A stretch of DNA of 32,096 bases from Micromonospora sonchi (GTDB taxonomy: Bacteria > Actinomycetota > Actinomycetes > Mycobacteriales > Micromonosporaceae). The DNA is taken from the NCBI RefSeq assembly GCF_014646235.1, contig NZ_BMNB01000047.1, positions 1-32,096 of the forward strand. Direction: 5' to 3'. Position numbers and translations under genes: made by a program. Below, in pieces: positions 1-7,367 of this stretch. Numbering within the stretch: the stretch's first letter is position 1; each line of letters starts with the position of its first letter. The notes beneath the pieces were generated by a model. It was not told where the DNA came from. It saw only the letters and a program-made list of their open reading frames with translations, and did not search any database.

Positions 1-1
1 G

Positions 2-211
2 CACTACGTCCGCGACGTGACGCTACGTGAAGACGCCCACCAGGCCCGGACCGGCAACGGGCCCGCCGTCTTCGCCACACTCCGTAACACCTCCATCGGC
101 TACCACCGCAGCAATGGCGAACCCAACCTCGCCCGAGCTACCCGACGCGCCAACCGACGATCTACAGAACTCATCGATGCCGTAACCAGGAGTAACCCGA
201 CTACGCAATAG
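2..211 (+). pseudogene. ISAs1-family transposase, C-terminal end only (runs off the window start)
   Basis: An open frame enters from the left edge and stops at TAG 209-211. It reads HYVRDVTLREDAHQARTGNG and continues with a conserved ATLRNTSIGYHR block. This matches the C-terminus of ISAs1-type DDE transposases, where the last catalytic acidic residue lies in the D-x2-(Y/L)-x-E-D context and is followed by the LRN-x-(A/S)-I-x-x-H-R block. The catalytic core lies outside the window, so I cannot tell whether the whole gene is intact. No start codon is proposed because the frame is already open at base 2. It marks a mobile-element boundary next to the restriction relic. Confidence 0.7.
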
Positions 212-883
212 CCCTGACCTCCGGCTCGACCCGCACTTCTGTCACCTGCTGGCCGCCCCCGCTCACAAGGTGGAACATACCGTAGTCACGTGCTCGCAGA
301 GCACCAGTTGATCGACCGTTATGGTTCAATCCGATCCCAACATTCGTCCACCTGGCGAGTAACCGTCCAGGACCAGGGAGCCCGGCCAGGTCGTTGGATA
401 CCGCGAAGTGCGCCAGCGCCCGATGCCCGAACGACAACAGCGGCTCCGGACGCCCGTTGGTCAGCGGATGCCGGACTTTGCGGTACTGGTTGATCGCCTC
501 ATCGAGAGACTGGGTGAAGTCAGTCTTCAACTCGACGGTGGCCACCTGAAGCCCGTTGACGAAGAAGACCAAGTCGATGCGCAGGGGCGCTCGGTCAGCG
601 TCGCGCAGTAACGGACGTGCGCCCAGTGCCGGGCAACCTGCGCCAGCGGAGCCACATCCAGGAACGTGGTGGCCACGCCCAACTCGTGCAGCACCTTGGC
701 TGCGCTGGTTCGGAACGGCTTGCCGAGTGCCACCGGGGTAAGAGACTTGCCGGGCAGGTATGCTCCGCGCCTTCTCCTCCCTTGTTCGACGCATTTGCGC
801 ACGTTGGCGACGAGTTGGTCGGAGGACTCGACCGCGAGTGTCGTTTCACGGCCGAGGGAACGTACGAGGGTTTCGATGTGCAC
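201..883 (-). pseudogene. Relic of a type I restriction subunit R (HsdR N-terminal nuclease region), frameshifted
   Basis: Two minus-strand frames together give a recognisable but broken protein. The frame covering about 350-600 reads IDLVFFVNGLQVATVELKTDF, then QSLDEAINQYRKVRHPLTNGRP and ALAHFAVSND. This is the N-terminal PD-(D/E)XK domain of HsdR, with D...E-L-K as the catalytic signature. The upstream part (about 605-883, starting MHIETLVRSLGRE) is open in another frame, so a frameshift lies near 600. After AVSND the homology is lost. No Walker motif or helicase domain follows. The fragment is separate from the intact hsdR at 19625 and differs from it in sequence, so it is a second, dead system. 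The identity of the 605-883 part is uncertain. Confidence 0.6.
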
Positions 884-983
884 GGCGACTCCCGGTGCTT
901 ACTCAGCGCCTGGGCGCGGACATCCAGCGTCATTGTTGGGTGTGAAGGTGTCAATCCGGCGAGGAGTCCGTGTGCCTTCGTCG

Positions 984-3386
984 TCAGTTGGCGACGTCCC
1001 GAAGGTCTGACTCGATGTGGTGGCGGAGCCTTACCGCCCGTCGGTCGGGAAACCCGGCCAGCCGCTCGATTGCCTCGCCCCACCAGCGGTGTGCCTCCTC
1101 ACGACGTCCGGCGTCGATCAACGCCGTGGCGAGGTGGTCCAGCGTCAGGGCGAGCTGCCAGTCGTCGCCGAGATCGCGATGGACCGCCGCCGCCCGCAGG
1201 TGGAAGGCGATTGCCTGCTCTGGCTGCCCCAGATCCCGGTACGCCTCGCCGGCCCCGTCCAACGCCATCGCCTCCCGGCTGCGGTCACCCAGTTGGCGCT
1301 GAATCGTCGCCGCGCGGTGCACTGCTTCCAGCGCCTCGGTGGGCCGGCCCAGGACGCGCAGCACCCGCGCGTGCTCGACCAGCCAGTGCGCCAGCCACAC
1401 CGGGCTGCCGTGCTCGGCGATGGCGAGGGCCGCTTCGATCGCGGCCCGCGCCTCGTCGGTGTGCCCGCTTTCGCGCAGGGCCATGCTGAGGAAGAACAGG
1501 GAGTTTCCCTCCTGCCCGCGGTCGTCGATCTCCCGCTGCACCGTCAGCGCCTGTTCCAGCAGCGTCACCGCGTCGGTGAGGTCGCCCAGCTCGTACCGGG
1601 TCTCGGCGAGATTGCTCAGCAGCAGGGCCTGCCATCGCAGGTCGCCGCGCCGGGTGAAGATGTCGAGGCTTTTGCCGAACCGGGTCAGGGCGTCGGCGAG
1701 CCGGCGGTGCCGTAACGCCAGCAATCCCAGCGCGTTGATCGACACCGCTGTGCCGTGCTCGTCGCCGATCTCTCGCCGGATCGCCAACGCAGCCCGGTGG
1801 TGCTCCTCCGCCTCGGTCAACTGGCGGGTCTGGAAGTGGGCCTTGCCGAGGCTCTCCAGCGCCTCTGCCTCAGCACGCCGGTCCTGCAACGGCCGGGCGG
1901 CGGCCAGGCCGGCCCGCGCGGTGGCGAACCACGCGTCGAAGGCGTTGCGGTGCATGAAGACGCTGCGCAGCAGGACCGCCAGGCGCCAGGCGATCGCCGG
2001 GAGCCCGGCGTCGGCCGCAGCGCGGGTGGCGGCGACGAGGTTGTCCTGCTCGGCGGTGAACCACGCGTCAGCGGTCGACGCCGTCTCGAAGGCCAGCGGC
2101 GTGACGTCGGTCGGCCGGTCCAGCGGCACCGTTCGGTAGAAGGAAAGACTGCGGCCCAGCGCTGCGTCTGCCGTGTGCAGATACCAGGTGAGCACTCGCA
2201 CCAGCGCCGTCCGGCGGTTCTCGTCGCTCTCCAGGTGCCTGACCTGGTCCATCGCGTACGCGCGCAGCAGGTCATGCAACTGGTAGCGGCCGGGTGCGCT
2301 CTGCTCCAGCAGATGCGCGCCCACCAGGGCGTCGAGTGGCTGCCGGATGCCCGACACCGGCAGGCCGGCGAGCGCAGCCACGGCCGGCGCGCTGAACTCC
2401 GGGCCGGGATGCAGACCGAGCAGCCGGAACAGCCGGGCGGCCGAGGCGTTCAGGGCGCGGTAGGACCACGCAAAGACGCTGCGTACGGCGTCGGCCTCCT
2501 CACCGTCGTCAGTGGTGAGGGCATCCCACAGGGCCGACTCGTCGCGCAGATCCTGAATCAACTCGGCCAGCGGCATGAACGGCCGGCTCGCCGCCCGTTC
2601 CGCGGCGATCCGCAGCGCCAACGGCAGCCTCGCGCACAGCCGGGCCAACTCGGCCAACTCGCCCGCTTCGTCGTCGGCGCGGTATCCGGTGGTCACCTCG
2701 TGCAGCAACGTCACCGCGTCGTCCTCGGACAGCATTCGCAGTGCGAGGCGTCGGCCGCCGTCGCGGCTGACCAGACCGGAGAGCATGGTGCGGCTGGTGA
2801 CGATCACCAGGCAGCCGTTCGTACCCGGCAGCAGTGGGCGCACCTGGCGGGCGGTGGCAGCGTTGTCGAGGACCACCAGGATGCGCCGGTCGGCGAGCCG
2901 GGAGCGGTACAGCGCCTCGCGGTCCTCAGGATCGGCCGGTATAGCGGACGGAGGTAAGCCGAGCGCCCGCAGGAATCGGTCGAGCACCTGTTCCGGCCGG
3001 CTGGGCTGGCCCGGGTCGTAGCCGCGGAGGTTCGCGTAGAGCTGGCCGTCCGGGAAGTGCTGGCGTACGGCGTGCGCCCAGCGCAGCGCCAGCGCCGTCT
3101 TGCCCACGCCAGCGGTGCCGCAGATGACGACGAGGGTGGCCCGGACAGCCTCGTCGGTGAGAAGCCGGTCCAGCGAACGCAGTTCATCGACCCGGTTGAC
3201 GAAGCCGCGCACGTCGCCGGGCAACTGGCGGGGCGGCGGGTGCGTCGGCGAGGAGTCCGCGGAGTGGAAGTGCACCCCGCCGTACACGTCGCGGGCCTGC
3301 ACAAGATCGGCGGGGCCGGACAACGCTGACCGGTTGACGTGCTCCGGTCGTTCTGGTGGTTGTCTGTCCGCGCCCTGGTCGGTCAT
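984..3386 (-). CDS. NLR-like NB-ARC ATPase with TPR domain and N-terminal amyloid-signalling (RHIM/BASS-like) motif
   Basis: The 800-aa protein is a STAND ATPase of the bacterial NLR type. Residues 29-41 read VQARDVYGGVHFH, a short motif before the ATPase. The NB-ARC part has Walker A GTAGVGKT (90-97), Walker B RILVVLDNA (169-177), sensor VTSR (196-199), an RLPLAL box near 253 and LHDLLRAYA near 370, the equivalent of the MHD motif. A winged-helix region lies near 305-345. From about 500 to 790 there are tandem TPR repeats of the kinesin-light-chain type, the probable sensor. The ATG follows the TGA of the DUF6879 gene after 3 nt, so translation is probably coupled. The start is kept because the motif would otherwise be lost. 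The same motif ends the divergent protein at 4383-4775, which points to receptor-effector signalling. The ligand is unknown. Confidence 0.9.
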   Translation of the reverse strand: MTDQGADRQPPERPEHVNRSALSGPADLVQARDVYGGVHFHSADSSPTHPPPRQLPGDVRGFVNRVDELRSLDRLLTDEAVRATLVVICGTAGVGKTALALRWAHAVRQHFPDGQLYANLRGYDPGQPSRPEQVLDRFLRALGLPPSAIPADPEDREALYRSRLADRRILVVLDNAATARQVRPLLPGTNGCLVIVTSRTMLSGLVSRDGGRRLALRMLSEDDAVTLLHEVTTGYRADDEAGELAELARLCARLPLALRIAAERAASRPFMPLAELIQDLRDESALWDALTTDDGEEADAVRSVFAWSYRALNASAARLFRLLGLHPGPEFSAPAVAALAGLPVSGIRQPLDALVGAHLLEQSAPGRYQLHDLLRAYAMDQVRHLESDENRRTALVRVLTWYLHTADAALGRSLSFYRTVPLDRPTDVTPLAFETASTADAWFTAEQDNLVAATRAAADAGLPAIAWRLAVLLRSVFMHRNAFDAWFATARAGLAAARPLQDRRAEAEALESLGKAHFQTRQLTEAEEHHRAALAIRREIGDEHGTAVSINALGLLALRHRRLADALTRFGKSLDIFTRRGDLRWQALLLSNLAETRYELGDLTDAVTLLEQALTVQREIDDRGQEGNSLFFLSMALRESGHTDEARAAIEAALAIAEHGSPVWLAHWLVEHARVLRVLGRPTEALEAVHRAATIQRQLGDRSREAMALDGAGEAYRDLGQPEQAIAFHLRAAAVHRDLGDDWQLALTLDHLATALIDAGRREEAHRWWGEAIERLAGFPDRRAVRLRHHIESDLRDVAN

Positions 3387-3389
3387 GAC

Positions 3390-4001
3390 TCAGTCCGGGC
3401 GCGGAGGCTCCAGCGGCGCCACCGCTCGCGCAAAGTACTCGTCCAGCGGCTCACCGTCGATGTAGAGGGACTCGATGAACTCCTGGCAACGCGCCACCAC
3501 ACGCGGATTTCGCCACCGTCGGGCCGCTTCGAGCACCCCGGCGGCGTCGTAGATCGCCTCGTACATCACGTCGGTGCCGAGGGTGTAGATCTCCGGCAGC
3601 GGGCCGTCGATCTCCCCGGCGGCGATGCCTTCGGGCCCCACCACTCGAGTCAGGCCGCCGTACTCGTGGCGGAGCCGCAGCACGTGCAGCTCCCATTGCA
3701 GGTACGGAGTCAACGGTTCCTGCACCACCCGCACCCGGCGGGTGGCGAACCCGCTGTCGGCGATGCGCCGGTAGTAGTCGTTGAACTCGGGGCGTCGGGC
3801 GTCGAGAATCCGCAGCGACTCGTCCCACCGGCCAGCGGCGAACGCCTGCCAGCCCTCGTCAGTGGGCTCCTTGAACGTTTGTTGCCGTTCGAGCTTCCAG
3901 AAGCCGGGCGGGACGGTCTTCCAGAATCGCTGGTCGAAGTCGGCCCAGTAGTCGTCGAGGGCCAGCAGCTCGCCGGAATCTCCGTCAAGGAGTTCATGCA
4001 T
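3390..4001 (-). CDS. DUF6879 family protein
   Basis: This 203-aa protein matches the DUF6879 family of actinobacteria. Visible blocks are FWKLERQQTFKEP near the N-terminus, then DYYRRIADSGFATRRVRVV, PLTPYLQWELHVLRLRHEYG, and GPLPEIYTLGTDVMYEAIYD near the C-terminus. The start ATG (3999-4001) follows AAAGGTGG at good spacing and overlaps the TGA of the upstream 90-aa gene by 8 nt. A longer in-frame extension exists but has no such ribosome binding site. The gene sits second in a three-gene operon ending with the NLR. DUF6879 proteins often occur beside DUF397 and XRE/DUF5753 regulators, and their biochemical role is not known to me. Here a role in signalling with the NLR is only an inference from the operon. 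Confidence 0.8.
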   Translation of the reverse strand: MHELLDGDSGELLALDDYWADFDQRFWKTVPPGFWKLERQQTFKEPTDEGWQAFAAGRWDESLRILDARRPEFNDYYRRIADSGFATRRVRVVQEPLTPYLQWELHVLRLRHEYGGLTRVVGPEGIAAGEIDGPLPEIYTLGTDVMYEAIYDAAGVLEAARRWRNPRVVARCQEFIESLYIDGEPLDEYFARAVAPLEPPRPD

Positions 4002-4266
4002 CAGGGATGTCCACCTTTGCGGCGAGCATGGTCGATCGAGGGATGATGATAAGTCGCTCGCCGGGGTCGATGGAGACCCCTTCGGGCAGTCGATCTCGGT
4101 AGCTGTCGGTGAGGTCCTGCCCGATGACCGCGACGTCACCGTTGCTCAGCTCCCAGATATCGGGACAGCTGCCGTCGCCGGACGTATTGCCCAGCTCGTG
4201 TGACGACTTGCCCCAACGGCGGCTGAGCTGGGCGGACGAGTCCGCCTCCCACCGATGCGCGCTCAT
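3994..4266 (-). CDS. Small conserved protein preceding DUF6879
   Basis: The 90-aa product begins MSAHRWEADSSAQLSRRWGK, has CPDIWELSNGDVAVIGQDLT in the middle and ends RLIIIPRSTMLAAKVDIPDA. I recall similar small proteins directly upstream of DUF6879 genes in streptomycetes and relatives, but no function. The start at 4264-4266 is chosen because AAAGGAGGT lies 5 nt upstream, a near-perfect ribosome binding site. The next ATG upstream (4320) has none. The protein has no signal peptide or membrane segment. It is the first gene of the operon with DUF6879 and the NLR, and its promoter should lie between 4267 and 4382, shared with the divergent effector gene. Confidence 0.75.
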   Translation of the reverse strand: MSAHRWEADSSAQLSRRWGKSSHELGNTSGDGSCPDIWELSNGDVAVIGQDLTDSYRDRLPEGVSIDPGERLIIIPRSTMLAAKVDIPDA

Positions 4267-4324
4267 GCTGACCTCCTTTGGGGAGGGCGTACCGATATGG
4301 GCACTTAAAGTAACATTCAAAGCT

Positions 4325-4339
4325 CCGAATTACATTCGG
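4325..4339. promoter_or_regulatory. 15-bp palindrome in the divergent NLR/effector promoter region
   Basis: CCGAAT-TAC-ATTCGG is a perfect 6-bp dyad with a 3-nt spacer. It lies in the only AT-rich stretch between the divergent starts at 4266 and 4383. Such a site could be an operator controlling both transcripts. No cognate regulator can be named. Confidence 0.4.
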
Positions 4340-4382
4340 TCTTGTCTGACTACGAGCATCGTGGCGAACCTGGGAGCGCGGT

Positions 4383-4775
4383 ATGGACGATCCGCTCATG
4401 CTCACGGCAGCGACCACACTGGTCGCCTGGGCGACCACCAATCTCGCCGAGGGCGCCCGGTCCGCCGTGACCGGGCTGGCCGAGTTCCTTCGGCACCGGT
4501 TCGGACGGGAGATGGCATCACGGGAGACGGTCGAAGTCGCCCTGCGCCGACCCGGCACCGACGCTGTTCATCGACTCGCGGCACTTCTGGAACAGGAGAC
4601 CCGCCGTGATGCCGCCTTCGGTGCCGAGTTCCGTGCACGCTTCGCAGCGGTCCAGGCCATCGTCGGAGCTGGCCACGGAGACGTCACGAACACCGTGTCC
4701 GGTGATGTCAGCGGGTGGATGGTGCAGGCACGCGACATCCACGGCGGTGTGACCTTCGGCGACAGTCACGATTGA
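4383..4775 (+). CDS. Putative NLR effector: helical N-terminal domain with C-terminal amyloid-signalling motif
   Basis: The protein has 130 residues. Residues 1-95 are predicted helical by eye. They start with a hydrophobic, alanine/threonine-rich segment (MLTAATTLVAWATTNLAEGA) that resembles membrane-active helices of bacterial effector domains paired with amyloid motifs ('Bell'-type domains). A glycine/serine/threonine linker (about 96-112) leads to the C-terminal motif MVQARDIHGGVTF (113-125). The motif VQARD-[VI]-[YH]-GGV-x-F is shared with residues 29-40 of the NLR at 984-3386, encoded divergently. In known systems an NLR carries the motif at its N-terminus and the effector at its C-terminus, exactly as here. 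GGGAG lies 8 nt before the ATG. The effector function is inference; toxicity is not shown by sequence. Confidence 0.75.
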   Translation: MDDPLMLTAATTLVAWATTNLAEGARSAVTGLAEFLRHRFGREMASRETVEVALRRPGTDAVHRLAALLEQETRRDAAFGAEFRARFAAVQAIVGAGHGDVTNTVSGDVSGWMVQARDIHGGVTFGDSHD

Positions 4776-4852
4776 CGCTACGAGCCCATCGCGGCACCTA
4801 GCAAGCGAAGCGGCGCCCAGGTCGTCAGCGGCCTGCGTCGACGCGCCGCCTC

Positions 4853-4889
4853 GGGCGGGGCGGCCGACTCGGCGTCGGTCACCCCGCCC
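4853..4889. terminator. Probable bidirectional terminator hairpin
   Basis: GGGCGGGG (4853-4860) pairs with CCCCGCCC (4882-4889), with an inner stem CCGAC/GTCGG (4864-4868 with 4874-4878). It lies between the convergent genes ending at 4775 and 4946. No U-tract follows, as is common in high-GC actinobacteria. Confidence 0.5.
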
Positions 4890-4945
4890 TCGTTCACCCG
4901 GCGTTCCACCGCGACGCCATCACACTCTGCTCCGGGTGTCGGCGG

Positions 4946-5827
4946 TTACGGGCGTCGCAGTTTCTCCAGCGCGTCCAGAGCGATTCCCCGGGCGGTTCTC
5001 GCCTCGGTCGCCGCGATCAGGTTCTGGCCCCCGATGTTGGTGTAGTCCGGATGCGAGGAGGCGCATCGGCAGTTCTGATCGAGGTAGACGTGTTGCTGCC
5101 ACCAGGCGCCTCCCCCCGAGCTGGCTCCGGCGCCGGGGATCTGGTGGGCACCGGCGGAATAGCATTGATAGCTGGTGAATATGTAGATCGGGTAGCTTGG
5201 CCACTGCTCATCGGGGTAGTTGTAGCCGTCTGGTGTGACTGCGCAGTTCACGGGGAATGTCGCCGCTACCCGCTGAAACGCCTGCACGAGTAGGTCGGTC
5301 AGGCCGTCTGTGCCGAAACCTGCCCGCGTCCGGGCGATGAGGGCGATCGGTCCGACAACGCCCAACGCTGCACCGAGGTCGTTCCACGCGGCGTAGCTGT
5401 TGGCCGGCAGAGAGGTGTAGACGGTGGAGATTCGGGTGACGCATGACGTTGCGTCCTGCGCCCACTGCTGCAGAATCTGGTTGTTGAACCTCTCGATGTC
5501 GGCGAACTCGATGACATGATGGATGGTGCAGGCACGCACGTCCGCGGTCGCGATGGAGGTCATGTGGGTGACGATCTCGTTGCGGGACGCCTGGATTTCG
5601 CTGATGATCATGTGGGTCGCCTGCTCCAGGGACAAGCCGCTGCTGCCGCCGGAATTGAGGAAGCCCTGCAGGGCTTTCCAGTACCCGTAGGCCTTCTGCA
5701 CGTACCCGTAGACCGCAGCAATGGTCGCCCAGTCAATGGCAGCACTGGCCGGCTTCGCCGGCACCGCCACCACGCCACCGGCGGCGAGCGCCAGCGCGGT
5801 GAGCACACTCAGCAGCTTGCGTCGCAT
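4946..5827 (-). CDS. Secreted protein of unknown function
   Basis: The 293-aa product starts with a clear Sec signal peptide: MRRK, a hydrophobic core LLSVLTALALAAGGVVAV, and a likely cleavage after PAKPASA near residue 29. The mature part has a helical region with ATHMIISEIQASRNEIVTHM, then VRACTIHHVIEFADIERFN, and a C-terminal part rich in Tyr, Trp and Cys that may form disulfides. I recall similar secreted proteins with the HHVIEFADIERFN-type block in streptomycetes, with no known function. The ATG at 5825-5827 is preceded by GGAG at 7-nt spacing; an upstream in-frame ATG at 5944 would bury the signal peptide behind 39 polar residues and is rejected. It is monocistronic, converging on the effector gene. 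Confidence 0.75.
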   Translation of the reverse strand: MRRKLLSVLTALALAAGGVVAVPAKPASAAIDWATIAAVYGYVQKAYGYWKALQGFLNSGGSSGLSLEQATHMIISEIQASRNEIVTHMTSIATADVRACTIHHVIEFADIERFNNQILQQWAQDATSCVTRISTVYTSLPANSYAAWNDLGAALGVVGPIALIARTRAGFGTDGLTDLLVQAFQRVAATFPVNCAVTPDGYNYPDEQWPSYPIYIFTSYQCYSAGAHQIPGAGASSGGGAWWQQHVYLDQNCRCASSHPDYTNIGGQNLIAATEARTARGIALDALEKLRRP

Positions 5828-6054
5828 CGTCACTCCGTACGGGTCGGGGAGTTGGTGAGGGTCACGGTGGCGCTCCTTCTGCTCGGCGATCGGCCATGAA
5901 TAGGTTGCTGGCCAGGATCGGTCGACGCAACACGCTTTAATCATTTGCGCAGATCAATACAGAACGGGCGGGTTGGCCTTGTCGCTGCCTAGGTTGCGGG
6001 CGGTGGCGAGGCGACCGGGGGATCCCGGTCAGGTGTCGTCTATCTGACCAAAGC

Positions 6055-6090
6055 TCCACTGTGGCTGATCGGCCGGTCAACCACAGTGGA
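6055..6090. repeat. Interrupted inverted repeat, 10-bp perfect arms
   Basis: TCCACTGTGG (6055-6064) is exactly complementary in reverse to CCACAGTGGA (6081-6090), and the 16-nt centre (TGATCGGCCGGTCA core) is itself nearly palindromic. It stands about 30 bases before the start of the helicase relic and could be an operator or a hairpin in its leader. Confidence 0.5.
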
Positions 6091-6122
6091 TATTGACGTA
6101 GCATGCCGCGGGTGATGCGCTC

Positions 6123-7112
6123 ATGAGGCCGACCATCGCCGCCGACACCCTGCGCCGGACCCTCACGCAATACCTGACCACCACCTTCGGGCTGACCGAG
6201 GAAGGCGTACGCCAGGGTTTGGAGGGTTTCTCTCCCACCCGGAGCAGGGCATCTTTCGCGGGCCGTACCTGCGGATCCGCACCCCGTTTCGCCCGGCGGA
6301 GGGGGACTGGCGGGCCTGCCTGGACTGGGCCCCGGCCGATTTCACCCCCTACCGGCACCAGGCGAAGGCGTTCGCCCGCCTGTCGAGCAAGGGGAAGGCC
6401 GCCGAGCCGACCCTGATCACCACCGGCACCGGCTCCGGCAAGACCGAGTATCACCAACTACAAGATGCTGGACCTGCTGCTCCAGCGCGCCGACGACCTG
6501 CCGCTCTGGGAGGACGCCGAGCCGGCGTACGTGGTGCTCGACGAGTTCCACAGCTACGACGGCGCGCAGGGCACCGACGTGGCCATGCTGCTGCGCCGGC
6601 TGGCCGCCGCGCTCGGCCTGGCCGAGCCGGACCGCCCGCTGGGCCCGATCTGCCCGGTGGCCACCTCCGCCACCCTCGGCGAGGGCGACGGCCGGGACGG
6701 CCCGACCGCCATCCGGGAAGTCGCCGAGCAGGTCTTCGGCATCGCGTTCGACGCGGACTCGCTGGTGGGGGAGGAGCGCTACGAGCCCGGCGAGTTCATG
6801 ACCGGTCAGGATTTCAGCCTGCCGCTGCCCAGCCCCGAGCAACTCGCCGCCGTCGACGGCCGGGATCCGGCGGAGATGATGGCCGAGGTCGCCGAGTTGG
6901 TGCTCGGCGAGGACTGCCTGGGCAAGCCGAAGCAACTCGGCGAACTGCTGCGCAAGCATCCGCTGACCAAGGCGGTGCTCGACTCGCTCGGCCCGGCGCC
7001 GCGCACCCTCGACGAGGTCATCGACGTTCTGCCGCGCAAGAACGCCACCGGCTGGGGCCGCGCGATGAAGAGCCGACCCGAGATCACCGCTCTCGGCTGG
7101 CCTGGGAGCTGA
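6123..7112 (+). pseudogene. Relic of a large DEAD/DEAH-box helicase (DUF1998-associated type), frameshifted and internally deleted
   Basis: Three pieces read on from each other. MRPTIAADTLRRTLTQYLTT starts at 6123. Near 6229 one base is missing, and the protein continues in the next frame as LSHPEQGIFRGPYLRIRTPF, then FTPYRHQAKAFARL and the Walker A motif TGTGSGKTE, ending about 6448. At 6450 the frame changes again and jumps straight to ITNYKMLDLLLQRADDLPLW, YVVLDEFHSYDGAQGTDVAM (the DEFH Walker B box) and ATSATLG. The part normally lying between Walker A and ITNYK is missing, so this is an internal deletion. The frame stops at 7112, and the second RecA domain and C-terminus are absent. Homologues I recall are very large defence-associated helicases (DrmA/DruE-like class). 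The exact family is uncertain. Confidence 0.75.
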
Positions 7113-7367
7113 CCATTGGCAAGCCCGGCTATGCCTCGTGTGGAGCCTGTCGAGCTGAACCGTTGGTGCTATCACGCCGATGGGGCCTCACTTCCACGAC
7201 GAGCCGCCGATCGTTTGATTCGTTTGTGCTGTCAGGTCGACAGGAGCAGCGCGCCTTCGGTGGCAGCGGTCGGAACGCGTGGATCAGGATTCACCCCAAC
7301 TGCCCGAACGACGAGTGCGGTAGTGATCATCAGGCCGCTAACGTGCGCAGTACGGGAGGTGATCGGT

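Noticed and set aside
1755..2957. 400-codon plus-strand open frame inside the NLR gene
   Set aside because: It is a GC-driven shadow of the minus-strand NB-ARC/TPR gene, rich in Gln/Arg/Val with no recognisable domain.
7116..7367. N-terminal extension of the gene at 7368
   Set aside because: The added residues lack coherent composition and the ATG at 7368 has a strong ribosome binding site.
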